Assembly (NCBI GenBank): GCA_900767955.1
Contig: CAAGBC010000037.1
Coordinates: 62,001 to 126,000 of the forward strand
DNA from: Spirochaetia bacterium
Lineage (GTDB): Bacteria > Spirochaetota > Spirochaetia > Treponematales > Treponemataceae
Direction of reading: 5' to 3'
DNA: 64,000 bases
The notes under the pieces are model-generated. The model saw only the letters and a list, made by a program, of their open reading frames with translations. It made no database searches and had not been told where the DNA came from. The position numbers and the translations under genes were made by a program. Shown piece by piece: positions 53,272-61,428 of the stretch. The first letter of the stretch is position 1. Each line of letters starts with the position of its first letter.

Positions 53272-53657
53272 AAACTTTCCTTTCACTACATTTTGGCAAA
53301 AATCAAAAAATTTGCAAAAACATAGTTTTATTTAAAATATGAAACTACTTTATCTAATACATTTTGCACAAGTTTATCATTAAGCTTCACTATAAATTTC
53401 GGCACAATTTGTTGTATCACCTCCCGAAAACGGGAGGGCGTTTTAGGGCTACACATTTTTATAGTGTAACTAAATCTTGGCACCAATATGGTACTCTTGT
53501 AAGTCTACTTCTTCTTGACTCAGAACGCAAGAAGAAAATTGGTTTTCTGTTAAGATGAACATTCTTACACATCCTGTTTTGGGCAAAAACTCTTTGATTC
53601 TGTTTTGATATTTGATGCAGTTTTTCTTTGTATTTTTATGCGTGTAAAGCTTTTTGT

Positions 53658-53764
53658 GGAGTGGAAGCGATTGGAGGGCCTGCGGAGCAGTCCACCGCAG
53701 GAGGAGCTTGCGACGACGAGGAGGATGACCGGATAGGGAAGCCTGGAATGAGCGGTTTTGTGGA
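53658..53764. repeat. GC-richer dispersed repeat (copy of the type at 34724-34856)
   Basis: Begins GTGGAAGCGATTGGAGG and contains GGATGACCGGATAGGGAAG and GGAATGAG, in the same order and spacing class as the element between the flavin reductase and frdB. The middle is diverged (GCGGAGCAGTCCACCGC against CGCCGAAGGCGTCCGCC), but both keep a small palindrome there. Confidence 0.55.
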
Positions 53765-53766
53765 AC

Positions 53767-53836
53767 TATGATGAGATCCCGAATCATTCTTTGAAGCAAG
53801 TGCGTACGGAGAAGCGCAGTGTTCGGGATGACATTT
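53767..53836. repeat. Dispersed palindromic repeat (inverse copy of the type at 22268)
   Basis: AGATCCCGAAT at one end and TTCGGGATGACA at the other match, in reverse orientation, the outer words of the element after thrC. The middle (GAAGCAAGTGCGTACGGAGAAGCGC) is unrelated, so only the outer arms are conserved. Confidence 0.55.
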
Positions 53837-53996
53837 TGCATTTGGGATGATACAGAGGGGTGTTGTGATTGTGGAACAAAATCCACCCGAAAAATTATTA
53901 TTTTAAAAATTTTTTGTTTTTTTTAATTTTTTTTTGCCGAAAAATCATCTTTTTGCGAATATATATTTTAGAGATTAATAAAAAAGTGAGGTTTAT

Positions 53997-54599
53997 GTGA
54001 AAAGTGTTATGGCAAGTAAGGAACTGTCGTTTACTGATGAATGTGTATTTCAAAAGGTCATGAAGGATGAAAAAATTTGCAAAGGGGTTGTGGAAACGAT
54101 TTTGGGTAAAAAGATTGCAAAACTTGAATATCTGACTGACCCAGAGGAATTGGTGTTTTTTCCAGAGCAAAGGCATATTAAATTGGAGGTTTTGTTTGAA
54201 GGAACGGATAAGTCTGTCAATGTGGAATTAAAAAATATTAATCATGAAGATTTTGCATTGTTGTCAAGAAGTTATCAGTCGGTAACTGATTATGAAGCAT
54301 TGTTGTCTGGTGTTCATTTTACTGAGTTTAAGGAAAATTATTTAATTTTTATTTGTAGATTTGATCCCTTTGGAAAGGGGCTTCCTGTGTATACTTTTGA
54401 GAATATGAGTTTGGCACTTAATCCTGCTATTTGGCTCAACGATGGAATTAAGAAAATCTTTTTGAATACGACTGCAAAAGATTTGTCTTCGCTTAATCCT
54501 GAGTTAAAGGCTTTGTATTGTTATATAAACAATAAATGTGCGGAAAGTGAATTGACTCAGGCAATAAATGAAAAAGTTCTTTCTATTAATATGGGGTGA
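53997..54599 (+). CDS. Rpn/PD-(D/E)XK nuclease-transposase family protein, short form (200 aa)
   Basis: The product is homologous to the gene at 57091: LSFTDECVFQKVMKDEKICK, VVETILGKKI, LIFICRFDPFGKGLPVYTFE, NTTAKDLSSLNPELKALY. The nuclease core strand reads KLEVLFEGTDKSVNVELKN, where the family has D and E-x-Q (its paralogue has LDIRLEDEDK and VELQN). The change to Glu and Lys suggests weakened or lost catalysis. It also lacks the last 75 residues of the paralogue. It starts at GTG with a GAGG site; the ATG seen one base earlier in the text is out of frame. Confidence 0.75.
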   Translation: MKSVMASKELSFTDECVFQKVMKDEKICKGVVETILGKKIAKLEYLTDPEELVFFPEQRHIKLEVLFEGTDKSVNVELKNINHEDFALLSRSYQSVTDYEALLSGVHFTEFKENYLIFICRFDPFGKGLPVYTFENMSLALNPAIWLNDGIKKIFLNTTAKDLSSLNPELKALYCYINNKCAESELTQAINEKVLSINMG

Positions 54600-54784
54600 T
54601 TTATGAAAAATGTGTGAGGCTTTTATGAAATAAATTGGGATTTGGGATATACATTTGTTTAATTTGTATTTCTTTAATTATAATTTTGCGTTTGTAGGTA
54701 GTAGAAAATATATGGGATAACTTGATTTTGATTTGTAATTTCTATAAAATTATGAATATCTTATTTAAATCAAGGAAAAATCCA

Positions 54785-55468
54785 ATGAAAACTATTTACG
54801 AAGGTAAAACAAAAAACGTTTATGGTCTTGATAATGGCAATGTTTTGTTAAAATTCAAAGATGATTGTACAGGAAAAGATGGTGTTTTTGATCCAGGTGA
54901 AAATACTGTTGGTTTGACAATCGAAGGAATTGGAAAAGCTAACTTAATTACTTCAATTCATTATTTTGAATTGTTGAAAAAAGCTGGTATTAAAACTCAC
55001 TATGTTAGTGCAAATATTGATGATGCAACTATGGAAGTTCTTCCTGCAACTGTTTTTGGTCATGGGTTGGAAGTAATTTGTAGATTAGTTGCTACAGGTA
55101 GTTTTATCCGTCGTTATGGTGAATATATAAAAGATGGAACTCCTCTTGAAGGTGGTTATGTTGAATGTACATTCAAAAATGACGAAAAAGGTGATCCACT
55201 AGTTACAAGTGAAGGATTGGCTGCTCTTGGTGTTATGTCTACAGAAATGTTTAATAGCATGAAAGAACAGACTTTGAAAATTACTAAAATCGTTGCTGAT
55301 GATTTGAAATCTATTGGTCTTGACTTATGGGATATTAAATTTGAATTTGGTTATAACAACGGTGAAGTTATTTTGATTGACGAAATTGCTTCTGGTAATA
55401 TGCGTGTTTACAAAGATGGTAAAATTGTTGATCCTGTTGAATTAACAAAACTTATCAACAATCGCTAA
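54785..55468 (+). CDS. purC: Phosphoribosylaminoimidazole-succinocarboxamide synthase
   Basis: PurC joins aspartate to CAIR in purine synthesis. The product (about 227 residues) begins KTIYEGKTKNVYGLDNGNVL, carries LEVICRLVATGSFIRRYGEY, LWDIKFEFGYNNGEVILIDE and IASGNMRVY, and has normal length. The start is at 54785 after AAGGA; an upstream ATG 21 codons earlier lacks a ribosome site. It is alone between the Rpn gene and a pair of terminators. Confidence 0.95.
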   Translation: MKTIYEGKTKNVYGLDNGNVLLKFKDDCTGKDGVFDPGENTVGLTIEGIGKANLITSIHYFELLKKAGIKTHYVSANIDDATMEVLPATVFGHGLEVICRLVATGSFIRRYGEYIKDGTPLEGGYVECTFKNDEKGDPLVTSEGLAALGVMSTEMFNSMKEQTLKITKIVADDLKSIGLDLWDIKFEFGYNNGEVILIDEIASGNMRVYKDGKIVDPVELTKLINNR

Positions 55469-55498
55469 TATTAGATAGTCCGTAAGGCTGTTTTTTAA

Positions 55499-55543
55499 GC
55501 ACTTATTGAATTTGATGAGGTTCAATAAGTGCTTTTTTTTTTT
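55499..55543 (+). terminator. Terminator of purC
   Basis: GCACTTATTGAA pairs perfectly with TTCAATAAGTGC around a ten-base loop and is followed by a T11 run. Confidence 0.9.
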
Positions 55544-55565
55544 GTTTGTGTAGGTTTATTGATTT

Positions 55566-55591
55566 GTCGCTTTGAAAGCGACCTTTTTTTA
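55566..55591 (+). terminator. Second hairpin terminator after purC
   Basis: GTCGCTTTGAAAGCGAC forms a 7-8 bp stem followed by CTTTTTTTATTTT. It lies about 25 bases after the first terminator. Confidence 0.7.
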
Positions 55592-55664
55592 TTTTATGAG
55601 GGTAAAATTATATTAGCTTTTGGAATGAAAAATAGCATAAAAATTAATGCTATTGGGAGTTTTT

Positions 55665-56189
55665 ATGAAAAAAATATTTTTTTTGTTGATGTTTGTGTTT
55701 TCTTTTACAGGATGTATGTCTACTTATCGATATGATTTTTCTGATACGCAAGACAATTATTTAGACAAAAATCGGAAAATTGCAGTTTCAGTGAGTGAAG
55801 ATGGATATTATGGTGATGATATTTACAAAGGTTCTGGAATCTTTTTATCAAATTGTATAAGGACGGAAGTAAGTAAATATTCATCAAAGGCATTAGTTTT
55901 GCGAAAAAAGGTTTCCTTGAATGATTTTTCTGAAACTGAACTTTTACAATTTGATTATATAATTATTCCAGAAATTCTTCACTGGGAAGATAGAGCAACT
56001 GCTTGGAGTGGATTACCAGATAAAGTTGAAATTTTTATAGAGATTTATGATTCTCGGGGAGTGTTAGTAAAAGAAGGTTCTTTTTATGGAGAAAGTGCAA
56101 AAGCAACTTTGATGTCAAATGATCCTAGTGATTTATTAGCAAAGCCGATAAGAAACTTTTTTAAATCTGTATTTGAGAGTGAGTTGTAG
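55665..56189 (+). CDS. Lipoprotein, DUF4823-like (174 aa)
   Basis: Signal MKKIFFLLMFVFSFTGC with lipobox FTGC, then a globular part: YLDKNRKIAVSVSEDGYYGD, GSGIFLSNCIRTEV, FDYIIIPEILHWEDRATAWS, and VEIFIEIYDSRGVLVKEG, which fits the strand order of DUF4823 lipoproteins as I recall them. The function is unknown. The start at 55665 (GGGAG site) is preferred over a longer in-frame ATG. Nothing in the neighbours suggests a partner. Confidence 0.75.
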   Translation: MKKIFFLLMFVFSFTGCMSTYRYDFSDTQDNYLDKNRKIAVSVSEDGYYGDDIYKGSGIFLSNCIRTEVSKYSSKALVLRKKVSLNDFSETELLQFDYIIIPEILHWEDRATAWSGLPDKVEIFIEIYDSRGVLVKEGSFYGESAKATLMSNDPSDLLAKPIRNFFKSVFESEL

Positions 56190-56449
56190 AATTTGTATTT
56201 TGTATATGAAATTTAGGAGGTGTTATTCCGTTGGCAATAGTTTTTTCATTTAGTTATGTTTTTTATATAACGGATGATTTTCTAGTCGGGAAAAAATTAA
56301 AAAGCGATAAATGCTGTATTTTTACCTAATTTTTGTAGGTAAACTGTTGGTTTAGTTAATCAAACTTGTGGTCGGTTGTTTCTACTGGTTGTTTTTTGTA
56401 TGATGAAGTCAACTTTTGCAAAAGATATTATTTTTAATGAGGTAATTTT

Positions 56450-56854
56450 ATGTCAAAGACAATGGGAACTATTATTTGTGAAGCAAGAAAAAACAAAGGG
56501 ATGACTCAATCTGAATTAGCACAAGCTATGAATGTAACTGATAAAGCTGTTTCAAAATGGGAACGAGATTTATCTTGTCCTGATGTTGCGTCACTTTCAA
56601 AATTAGCAGAAACTTTGGGGATTTCAATAGAAGAATTGATGTCTGGAAAAAGTGTTGAAACAAAAAAGACAGATCTTGTTGATTTGGTTTGTACTGCTGT
56701 AGGGTTTGCAATGGGAGTTGCAGTTGTGATTATTACTATGCTTTCAAGATTAAATCTTTCTTTAATGCCTATAAAAATGGAAGATTTAATTACGATGCTT
56801 GGTGTAGGATTGGTTGTATTTGGAATTGCTAAACTTAGAAAGCAAGGTAAATAA
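56450..56854 (+). CDS. XRE-family regulator with two membrane segments
   Basis: The N-terminal HTH_3 domain (GTIICEARKNKGMTQSELAQ, NVTDKAVSKWERDLSCPDVA, SLSKLAETLGISIEEL) occupies residues about 8-64; the C-terminal half has two hydrophobic segments, about 78-97 and 108-126. This is a membrane-anchored DNA-binding regulator, of the type often found near small-molecule or cell-wall stress genes. No adjacent target gene is obvious. A 260-base upstream region holds only a short frame (TTG start, 33 codons) that I do not count as a gene. Confidence 0.85.
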   Translation: MSKTMGTIICEARKNKGMTQSELAQAMNVTDKAVSKWERDLSCPDVASLSKLAETLGISIEELMSGKSVETKKTDLVDLVCTAVGFAMGVAVVIITMLSRLNLSLMPIKMEDLITMLGVGLVVFGIAKLRKQGK

Positions 56855-56867
56855 ATCTTTACTTTCT

Positions 56868-56990
56868 GAATGAGGCAGGCGTAGGCGTGGAGCTGTGGGC
56901 GCAAGCCCAGTGGTGGCTGTCTTTTGACAGACACTACCGAGCCTCTGGCGGGCAGCGGAAGGCCGTGTTTGGGAAGATGCTGCCCCGTAA
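56868..56990. repeat. GC-rich stem-loop element before the second Rpn gene
   Basis: This roughly 120-base stretch is far richer in G and C than its surroundings. It contains CTGTGGGCGCAAGCCCAG (hairpin), CTGTCTTTTGACAG (hairpin) and an outer GAGGC / GCCTC pair, and ends with CGGAAGGCCGTG and GCAGCGG. It has no plausible coding sense. It is probably a dispersed repeat, but no other copy is in the window. Confidence 0.5.
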
Positions 56991-57090
56991 GAAAAAAAAT
57001 AAAAAAAATCTAACTTTTTTGAAGAATTTTTTTGCCGAAAAATCAAAACTTTTCGTATATGTATTATAGAAACAAAAAGTTGAGGTATAT

Positions 57091-57933
57091 ATGAAAAGTT
57101 ATTTTAAGCCATGGGAAGAACTGAAATTTACAGATGATTATATGTTTTGCAAAATTATGAAGGACGAAGGAATTTGCAAGGCTGTTGTTGAAACGATTTT
57201 GAATATAAAAATTAAGCAAATTGAATATATTGTAGACCAAGAAGAATTGAGAGTGTCACCAGAGGCAAAGTATGTAAAACTTGATATTCGTTTGGAAGAT
57301 GAAGATAAAATTATTAATGTAGAACTGCAAAATATGAATCATCAGGGTTTGGCAAAGCGGGCCAGATATTATCAATCGGTGAGCGATGTAGAAGCAACGC
57401 AAAAGGGAACTTTTTACAAAGACTTAAAGGATAGTTATGTTATTTTTATTTGTAATTTTGATCCGTTTGTAAAAGGATTACCGTATTACGAATTTGAAAA
57501 TATATGTTTGGCGTATAATCCTGCAATAAGATTAGAAGATGGAACAAAAAAGGTGTTCTTAAATGTAACAGCAAAGGATTTATCAAAACTTGATTTTAAC
57601 TTACAGTCATTATATCATTACATTAGAGATGAAAAGGTTGAAAGTAATTTAACTAATACGATTGCGCAGAAACTTTCTTTGACCAAGGCAGAAATTGAAG
57701 AAAGGAAGGAATATATGACATACACCTTAAAACTAATGGATTATAAAGAGTTGGGTTATAAAGAAGGAATTGAAAAAGGTATTCAAAAAGGTATTCAAGA
57801 GGGAATTGAAGTTAAAACAAAAGAAGTTGTTGTAAATATGTTAAAAAATAATATTGCTATTGATGTTATTGAGAAAATTGTTGGATTGAATTCTAAAGAA
57901 ATTGAAAAAATAAAATCTGAAATTGAAGTTTAA
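57091..57933 (+). CDS. Rpn family recombination-promoting nuclease/putative transposase (280 aa)
   Basis: The PD-(D/E)XK core spans residues about 8-190, with ELKFTDDYMFCKIMKDEGIC, KLDIRLEDEDKIINVELQN (Asp, Glu and Gln of the nuclease motif intact), ARYYQSVSDVE, and VIFICNFDPFVKGLPYYEFE. The C-terminal 75 residues are helical and repeat YKEGIEKGIQKGIQEGIE, a tail common in this group. Such proteins cut DNA and promote recombination; whether it is mobile itself is uncertain. It shares a leader (TTTTTTTGCCGAAAAATC and the bases after it) with the short paralogue at 53997. Confidence 0.87.
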   Translation: MKSYFKPWEELKFTDDYMFCKIMKDEGICKAVVETILNIKIKQIEYIVDQEELRVSPEAKYVKLDIRLEDEDKIINVELQNMNHQGLAKRARYYQSVSDVEATQKGTFYKDLKDSYVIFICNFDPFVKGLPYYEFENICLAYNPAIRLEDGTKKVFLNVTAKDLSKLDFNLQSLYHYIRDEKVESNLTNTIAQKLSLTKAEIEERKEYMTYTLKLMDYKELGYKEGIEKGIQKGIQEGIEVKTKEVVVNMLKNNIAIDVIEKIVGLNSKEIEKIKSEIEV

Positions 57934-58040
57934 TTTTTAATAGTGCTTTTTTTTATAAAAAAAATCTTATTCTGTTTTGAAAAAATTGTTATTTTAATCA
58001 TTGTTAAAAAAAAGGAAAAAATATATAATTTTTTACTGTT

Positions 58041-59522
58041 ATGAAATGTGGTTTTGACAATGAAAAATATCTAAAAATACAATCTGAACACATAAAAGAA
58101 AGAATTTCCAAATTTGGTGATAAACTTTATCTTGAATTTGGTGGAAAACTTTTTGATGATTATCATGCCGCTCGTGTTTTACCAGGGTTTGAGCCTGACA
58201 GCAAATTAAAAATGCTTATGCAACTTGCTGATTATGCAGAAGTTGTAATTGTAATTAGCGCTGGCGATATTGAAAAAAACAAAGTTCGTGGTGATTTAGG
58301 TATCACTTATGAAATGGATGTATTGCGTCTTAAAGATGAATTTGAAAAATGTGGTTTGATGGTTGGAAGTGTTGTTATTACTCAATTCAAAGGCCAAGAA
58401 ACTGCAAAACTTTTTAGAGCAAAATTAAAGAAATTAAAAATCAAAACTTATTATCATTATGAAATTAAAGGTTATCCTTCAAATGTTGCGTTGATTGATA
58501 GTGACGAAGGATACGGAAAAAATGATTATATAGAAACAACAAAACCTTTGGTTGTAATTACTGCTCCTGGGCCTGGAAGTGGAAAAATGGCTGCGTGTTT
58601 AAGTCAGCTTTATCATGATAACAAAAGAGGAATCAAAGCTGGTTACGCAAAATTTGAAACATTCCCAATTTGGAATTTGCCACTAAAGCATCCTGTAAAT
58701 TTGGCTTATGAAGCTGCAACTGCAGATTTAAATGATGTGAACATGATTGATCCATATCATTTGCAAACTTACGGAAAAACAACTGTAAATTATAATCGTG
58801 ATATTGAAATATTCCCTGTATTAAATGCAATTTTTGAAGGAATTTATGGAGAAAATCCATATAAATCTCCTACTGATATGGGCGTTAATATGGTAGGAAA
58901 TTGTATTATTGATGATGAAGTTTGTTGCAACGCATCAAAGCAAGAAATTATTCGTCGTTATTATGCAGCTTCTAATCAATTAGCATTGGGAAATATTGAT
59001 GAAACTGTAGTTTTTAAATTGGAACTTTTGATGAAGCAATCAGGTGTTACTACAGATGATAGAAGAGTTACTGTTGCCGCAAAAGAAAAAGCTGCTAAAA
59101 CAAATGCAATTTCTTCTGCAATCGAACTTCATGATGGAACTATTATTACATCAAAAACTTCTGCATTATTAGGAACAAGTGCTGCTTTGATTTTGAATGC
59201 TGTAAAACATTTGGCTGGAATTCCACATGAAGAAAAGTTAATTCCTGTTTCTATGATTGAGCCTATTCAAAATATGAAAGTGTCATATCTAAAAGGAAAT
59301 AACCCAAGACTTCATACTGATGAAGTTTTAATTATGCTTTCTATGTTGTCTTTGACTGATGAAAATTGTCAAAAAGCAATAGAACAATTACCAAAATTAG
59401 ATGGTTGCCAAGTTCATACAACAGTAATGCTTTCTGAAGTTGATAAAAAAATCTTTAAGAAACTTGGTGTTGATGTAACAATGGAAAGTGTTATAAAAAC
59501 TTCTAATGGTTATAAAAAATAA
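58041..59522 (+). CDS. DUF1846 family protein (493 aa)
   Basis: The product matches DUF1846 in length and text: GFDNEKYLKIQSEHIKERIS, YLEFGGKLFDDYHAARVLPG, VVIVISAGDIEKNKVRGDLG, the nucleotide-like ITAPGPGSGKMAACLSQLYH and AYEAATADLNDVNMIDPYH. The middle P-loop-like GPGSGK suggests nucleotide binding, but the biochemical role is unknown. It is a single gene with a terminator after it. Confidence 0.9.
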   Translation: MKCGFDNEKYLKIQSEHIKERISKFGDKLYLEFGGKLFDDYHAARVLPGFEPDSKLKMLMQLADYAEVVIVISAGDIEKNKVRGDLGITYEMDVLRLKDEFEKCGLMVGSVVITQFKGQETAKLFRAKLKKLKIKTYYHYEIKGYPSNVALIDSDEGYGKNDYIETTKPLVVITAPGPGSGKMAACLSQLYHDNKRGIKAGYAKFETFPIWNLPLKHPVNLAYEAATADLNDVNMIDPYHLQTYGKTTVNYNRDIEIFPVLNAIFEGIYGENPYKSPTDMGVNMVGNCIIDDEVCCNASKQEIIRRYYAASNQLALGNIDETVVFKLELLMKQSGVTTDDRRVTVAAKEKAAKTNAISSAIELHDGTIITSKTSALLGTSAALILNAVKHLAGIPHEEKLIPVSMIEPIQNMKVSYLKGNNPRLHTDEVLIMLSMLSLTDENCQKAIEQLPKLDGCQVHTTVMLSEVDKKIFKKLGVDVTMESVIKTSNGYKK

Positions 59523-59550
59523 AAAAAATAATAAAAAATAATTTAGAGCA

Positions 59551-59590
59551 AAAAAAAAGCTGAAATCAAATTAGATTTCAGCTTTTTTTT
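59551..59590. terminator. Bidirectional terminator between the DUF1846 gene and rpsU
   Basis: A perfect 17-bp stem, AAAAAAAAGCTGAAATC with GATTTCAGCTTTTTTTT, with a six-base loop. T runs are present on both strands, so it ends both convergent genes. Confidence 0.9.
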
Positions 59591-59608
59591 GTAACCAATT
59601 ACAAAAAA

Positions 59609-59815
59609 TTAGTACTCTTTCTTTTCTGCTTTACGTTTTTTGTTTAAAAGTTTGCGTTCAAGAGTTACTTTTTTCTGGTGATTAATTGCAGAAGGTTTAA
59701 TGAAGTATTCACGCTTTTTGAATTCACGAACGATACCTTCTTTTTCAACCATGCGTTTAAAGCGTTTAATAGCTTTTTCAAGGTTTTCTGAATCTTCAAC
59801 CATGATTGTAGACAT
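59609..59815 (-). CDS. rpsU: Ribosomal protein bS21
   Basis: The 68-residue basic product matches bS21: ENLEKAIKRFKRMVEKEGIV, REFKKREYFIKPSAINHQKK, and a K/R-rich C-terminus. Ribosome site AAGGAGG is close to perfect, in keeping with a highly translated gene. It is transcribed alone, convergent with the DUF1846 gene. Confidence 0.95.
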   Translation of the reverse strand: MSTIMVEDSENLEKAIKRFKRMVEKEGIVREFKKREYFIKPSAINHQKKVTLERKLLNKKRKAEKKEY

Positions 59816-59993
59816 AAAATTTCACCTCCTTATAACTCCGAAGTTTCGAAATATTTCAAAATGATAAAGTAAAATCTGTTTTTGTTCAATGCGTTTGTTA
59901 GAAAATTTATGAAATTTATGGTACAATTCTATTCATAATTTTGAATTTTATATAAAAATCTAAAAAAATAATGTATTTTGCAGGAGCGTTATA

Positions 59994-60494
59994 ATGAAAC
60001 AAATTGAAATTAATGAGTTTTCAGAAAATCCATTTAAATTAATTGGTTCAGATTGGATGTTAATTACAGCAAAAAAAGGTGAAAAAACAAATATGATGAC
60101 AGCTTCCTGGGGTGGCGTTGGCATTTTGTGGAACAAACCTGTTGCAACAATTTATGTGCGCCCTCAGCGATATACAAAAGAATTTATCGATAATGAAGAA
60201 TATTTTTCTTTGTGCGTTTTGCCAGAAGAATACAGACAAATCTTAAATTATTGCGGAACAAAATCTGGTCGTGACGAAGATAAAATTGCAGAAACAAAAT
60301 TGACTATAGACGAATCAGAAAAAGCGCCGATTTTTAAGGAATCTCGTTTGGTTTTGATTTGTAAAAATTTATATGCTCAAGATTTAACTGAACAATCTTT
60401 TATAGATAAATCCTTAGTAGAAAAAAATTATAAAGCCAAAGATTTTCACACAATGTACATTGCAGAAATAGAAAAAATATTAACAAATAATTAA
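59994..60494 (+). CDS. Flavin reductase family protein (166 aa)
   Basis: The FMN-binding split-barrel family is shown by DWMLITAKKGEKTNMMTASW, GGVGILWNKPVATIYVRPQR, and EYFSLCVLPEEYRQILNYCG with a following SGRDEDKI. Such proteins bind FMN and reduce flavin or serve as electron carriers in anaerobes. A TACAAT-like -10 box lies upstream. No partner monooxygenase is adjacent. Confidence 0.88.
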   Translation: MKQIEINEFSENPFKLIGSDWMLITAKKGEKTNMMTASWGGVGILWNKPVATIYVRPQRYTKEFIDNEEYFSLCVLPEEYRQILNYCGTKSGRDEDKIAETKLTIDESEKAPIFKESRLVLICKNLYAQDLTEQSFIDKSLVEKNYKAKDFHTMYIAEIEKILTNN

Positions 60495-60535
60495 TATTTC
60501 TATTTTATAGTTCCTTGGTTTTCTATGGTTAGTAT

Positions 60536-61135
60536 ATGAAAAAAAAGATTTTAGCATTTTTTTTTCTAGCGTTTATTTCTTCGTTTACTTTTGCAGAAAA
60601 TGTTTTTGGCAAACAGATTTTTTCTGTGGATACATCATTTTTGCTAGGTGGACTAGATAAATTTGGCTGGGGAATTGATGTAACTTACGAACGGGAAATT
60701 TTTAAGTGGTTTGCGGTAAAAGGTGGCTTTGGTCACGCAACAAGTTGGTATTTTGACGATGATTTGACTCTTACTTCGGTTAGCGTCAGTGCAGATTTGT
60801 TGTGCTATCCTTTTGCTCGCGGGTTGGACTGGCTGTATCTGGGCGGTCAATGCAAAACTGGCTTTTTTATGTACAACGGCGACAATTTTAATAAAGAAAA
60901 CAATCAAGATGTCGTAATTTCAGTTTCGCCAATAATTGGCTGGAAGCAAACTTTTATGAAGTCAATTATGGTTGATGCTTTTGTTGGTTACAGATTTGTG
61001 TTGAATCCCGGCACCCAAAATCCCCTTATCGAAGACCATCTTAAAAATTCCATAGAATACGGTATAAGATTTAAAGTCGATTTGATAAAGTTGTTTAAAT
61101 ATTCCGTAGAAAAGTTGGTGTTCCCTTTAAGGTAA
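60536..61135 (+). CDS. Exported beta-rich protein, probably outer-membrane barrel (199 aa)
   Basis: A signal peptide (KKKILAFFFLAFISSFTFA, cleavage near residue 20) is followed by alternating aromatic and glycine strands ending in turns (FGWGIDVTYEREIFKWFAV, VSVSADLLCYPFARGLDWL, FVGYRFVLNPGTQNP), with a phenylalanine-rich C-terminal strand pattern. This looks like an 8- to 10-strand barrel, but family membership is not recognised. It stands alone. Confidence 0.65.
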   Translation: MKKKILAFFFLAFISSFTFAENVFGKQIFSVDTSFLLGGLDKFGWGIDVTYEREIFKWFAVKGGFGHATSWYFDDDLTLTSVSVSADLLCYPFARGLDWLYLGGQCKTGFFMYNGDNFNKENNQDVVISVSPIIGWKQTFMKSIMVDAFVGYRFVLNPGTQNPLIEDHLKNSIEYGIRFKVDLIKLFKYSVEKLVFPLR

Positions 61136-61149
61136 GTGATTTTTTTTAC

Positions 61150-61290
61150 CTTTTGGGCGTTCCGGCTAAAGCCGTCGGCTGTTCCACCCTTCGCCTATTC
61201 GGCTCATTGGTTGGCCCGCCAACCAACTGCGGGGTTCCATAGCCTAACGCGGGGCGTTGCGGGGCGGCGTGGAAATGTATTTGTAATGCG
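61150..61290. repeat. GC-rich intergenic element upstream of earP
   Basis: A block much richer in G and C than its surroundings, with small palindromes CGGCTAAAGCCG, GGTTGGCCCGCCAACC and repeated CGGGGCG words. No gene fits; a minus-strand frame through it is low-complexity. It is probably another member of the repeat families of this genome. Confidence 0.5.
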
Positions 61291-61428
61291 ATGAGATTTT
61301 TTTTTGAATGGGGTGCCCCGCTGGAAGGGGTAGCGGAAAATGCCAAAGTTGCCTTTGTAAAAGGTGGCTTTGGTAGTTGCAGCGAGGGGAAGGCTTTCCC
61401 CTTTTAAATATTGATTTTGGGATTTTTT

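Larger units (their letters stand above)
53300..53996. other. Gene-free stretch with repeats
   Basis: About 700 bases without a convincing gene. It contains a perfect palindrome CCTCCCG-AAAA-CGGGAGG at 53420-53437, the two dispersed repeats listed separately, and the AT-rich leader of the following Rpn gene. Open frames here, including a 138-residue one on the minus strand, run through the repeats and have no ribosome site or recognisable fold. Confidence 0.6.

Noticed and set aside
53470..53886. 138-residue open frame on the minus strand
   Set aside because: It runs through two dispersed repeats, has no ribosome site and no recognisable fold; composition (many S, Q, H) is that of repeat DNA read by chance.
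56220..56330. Short TTG-initiated gene (33 codons) after GGAGG
   Set aside because: The ribosome site is good, but the frame is very short, has no homology that I can see and ends quickly in AT-rich DNA.
61146..61346. 66-residue open frame on the minus strand
   Set aside because: It lies in the GC-rich palindromic block and reads as low-complexity proline, threonine and arginine text.
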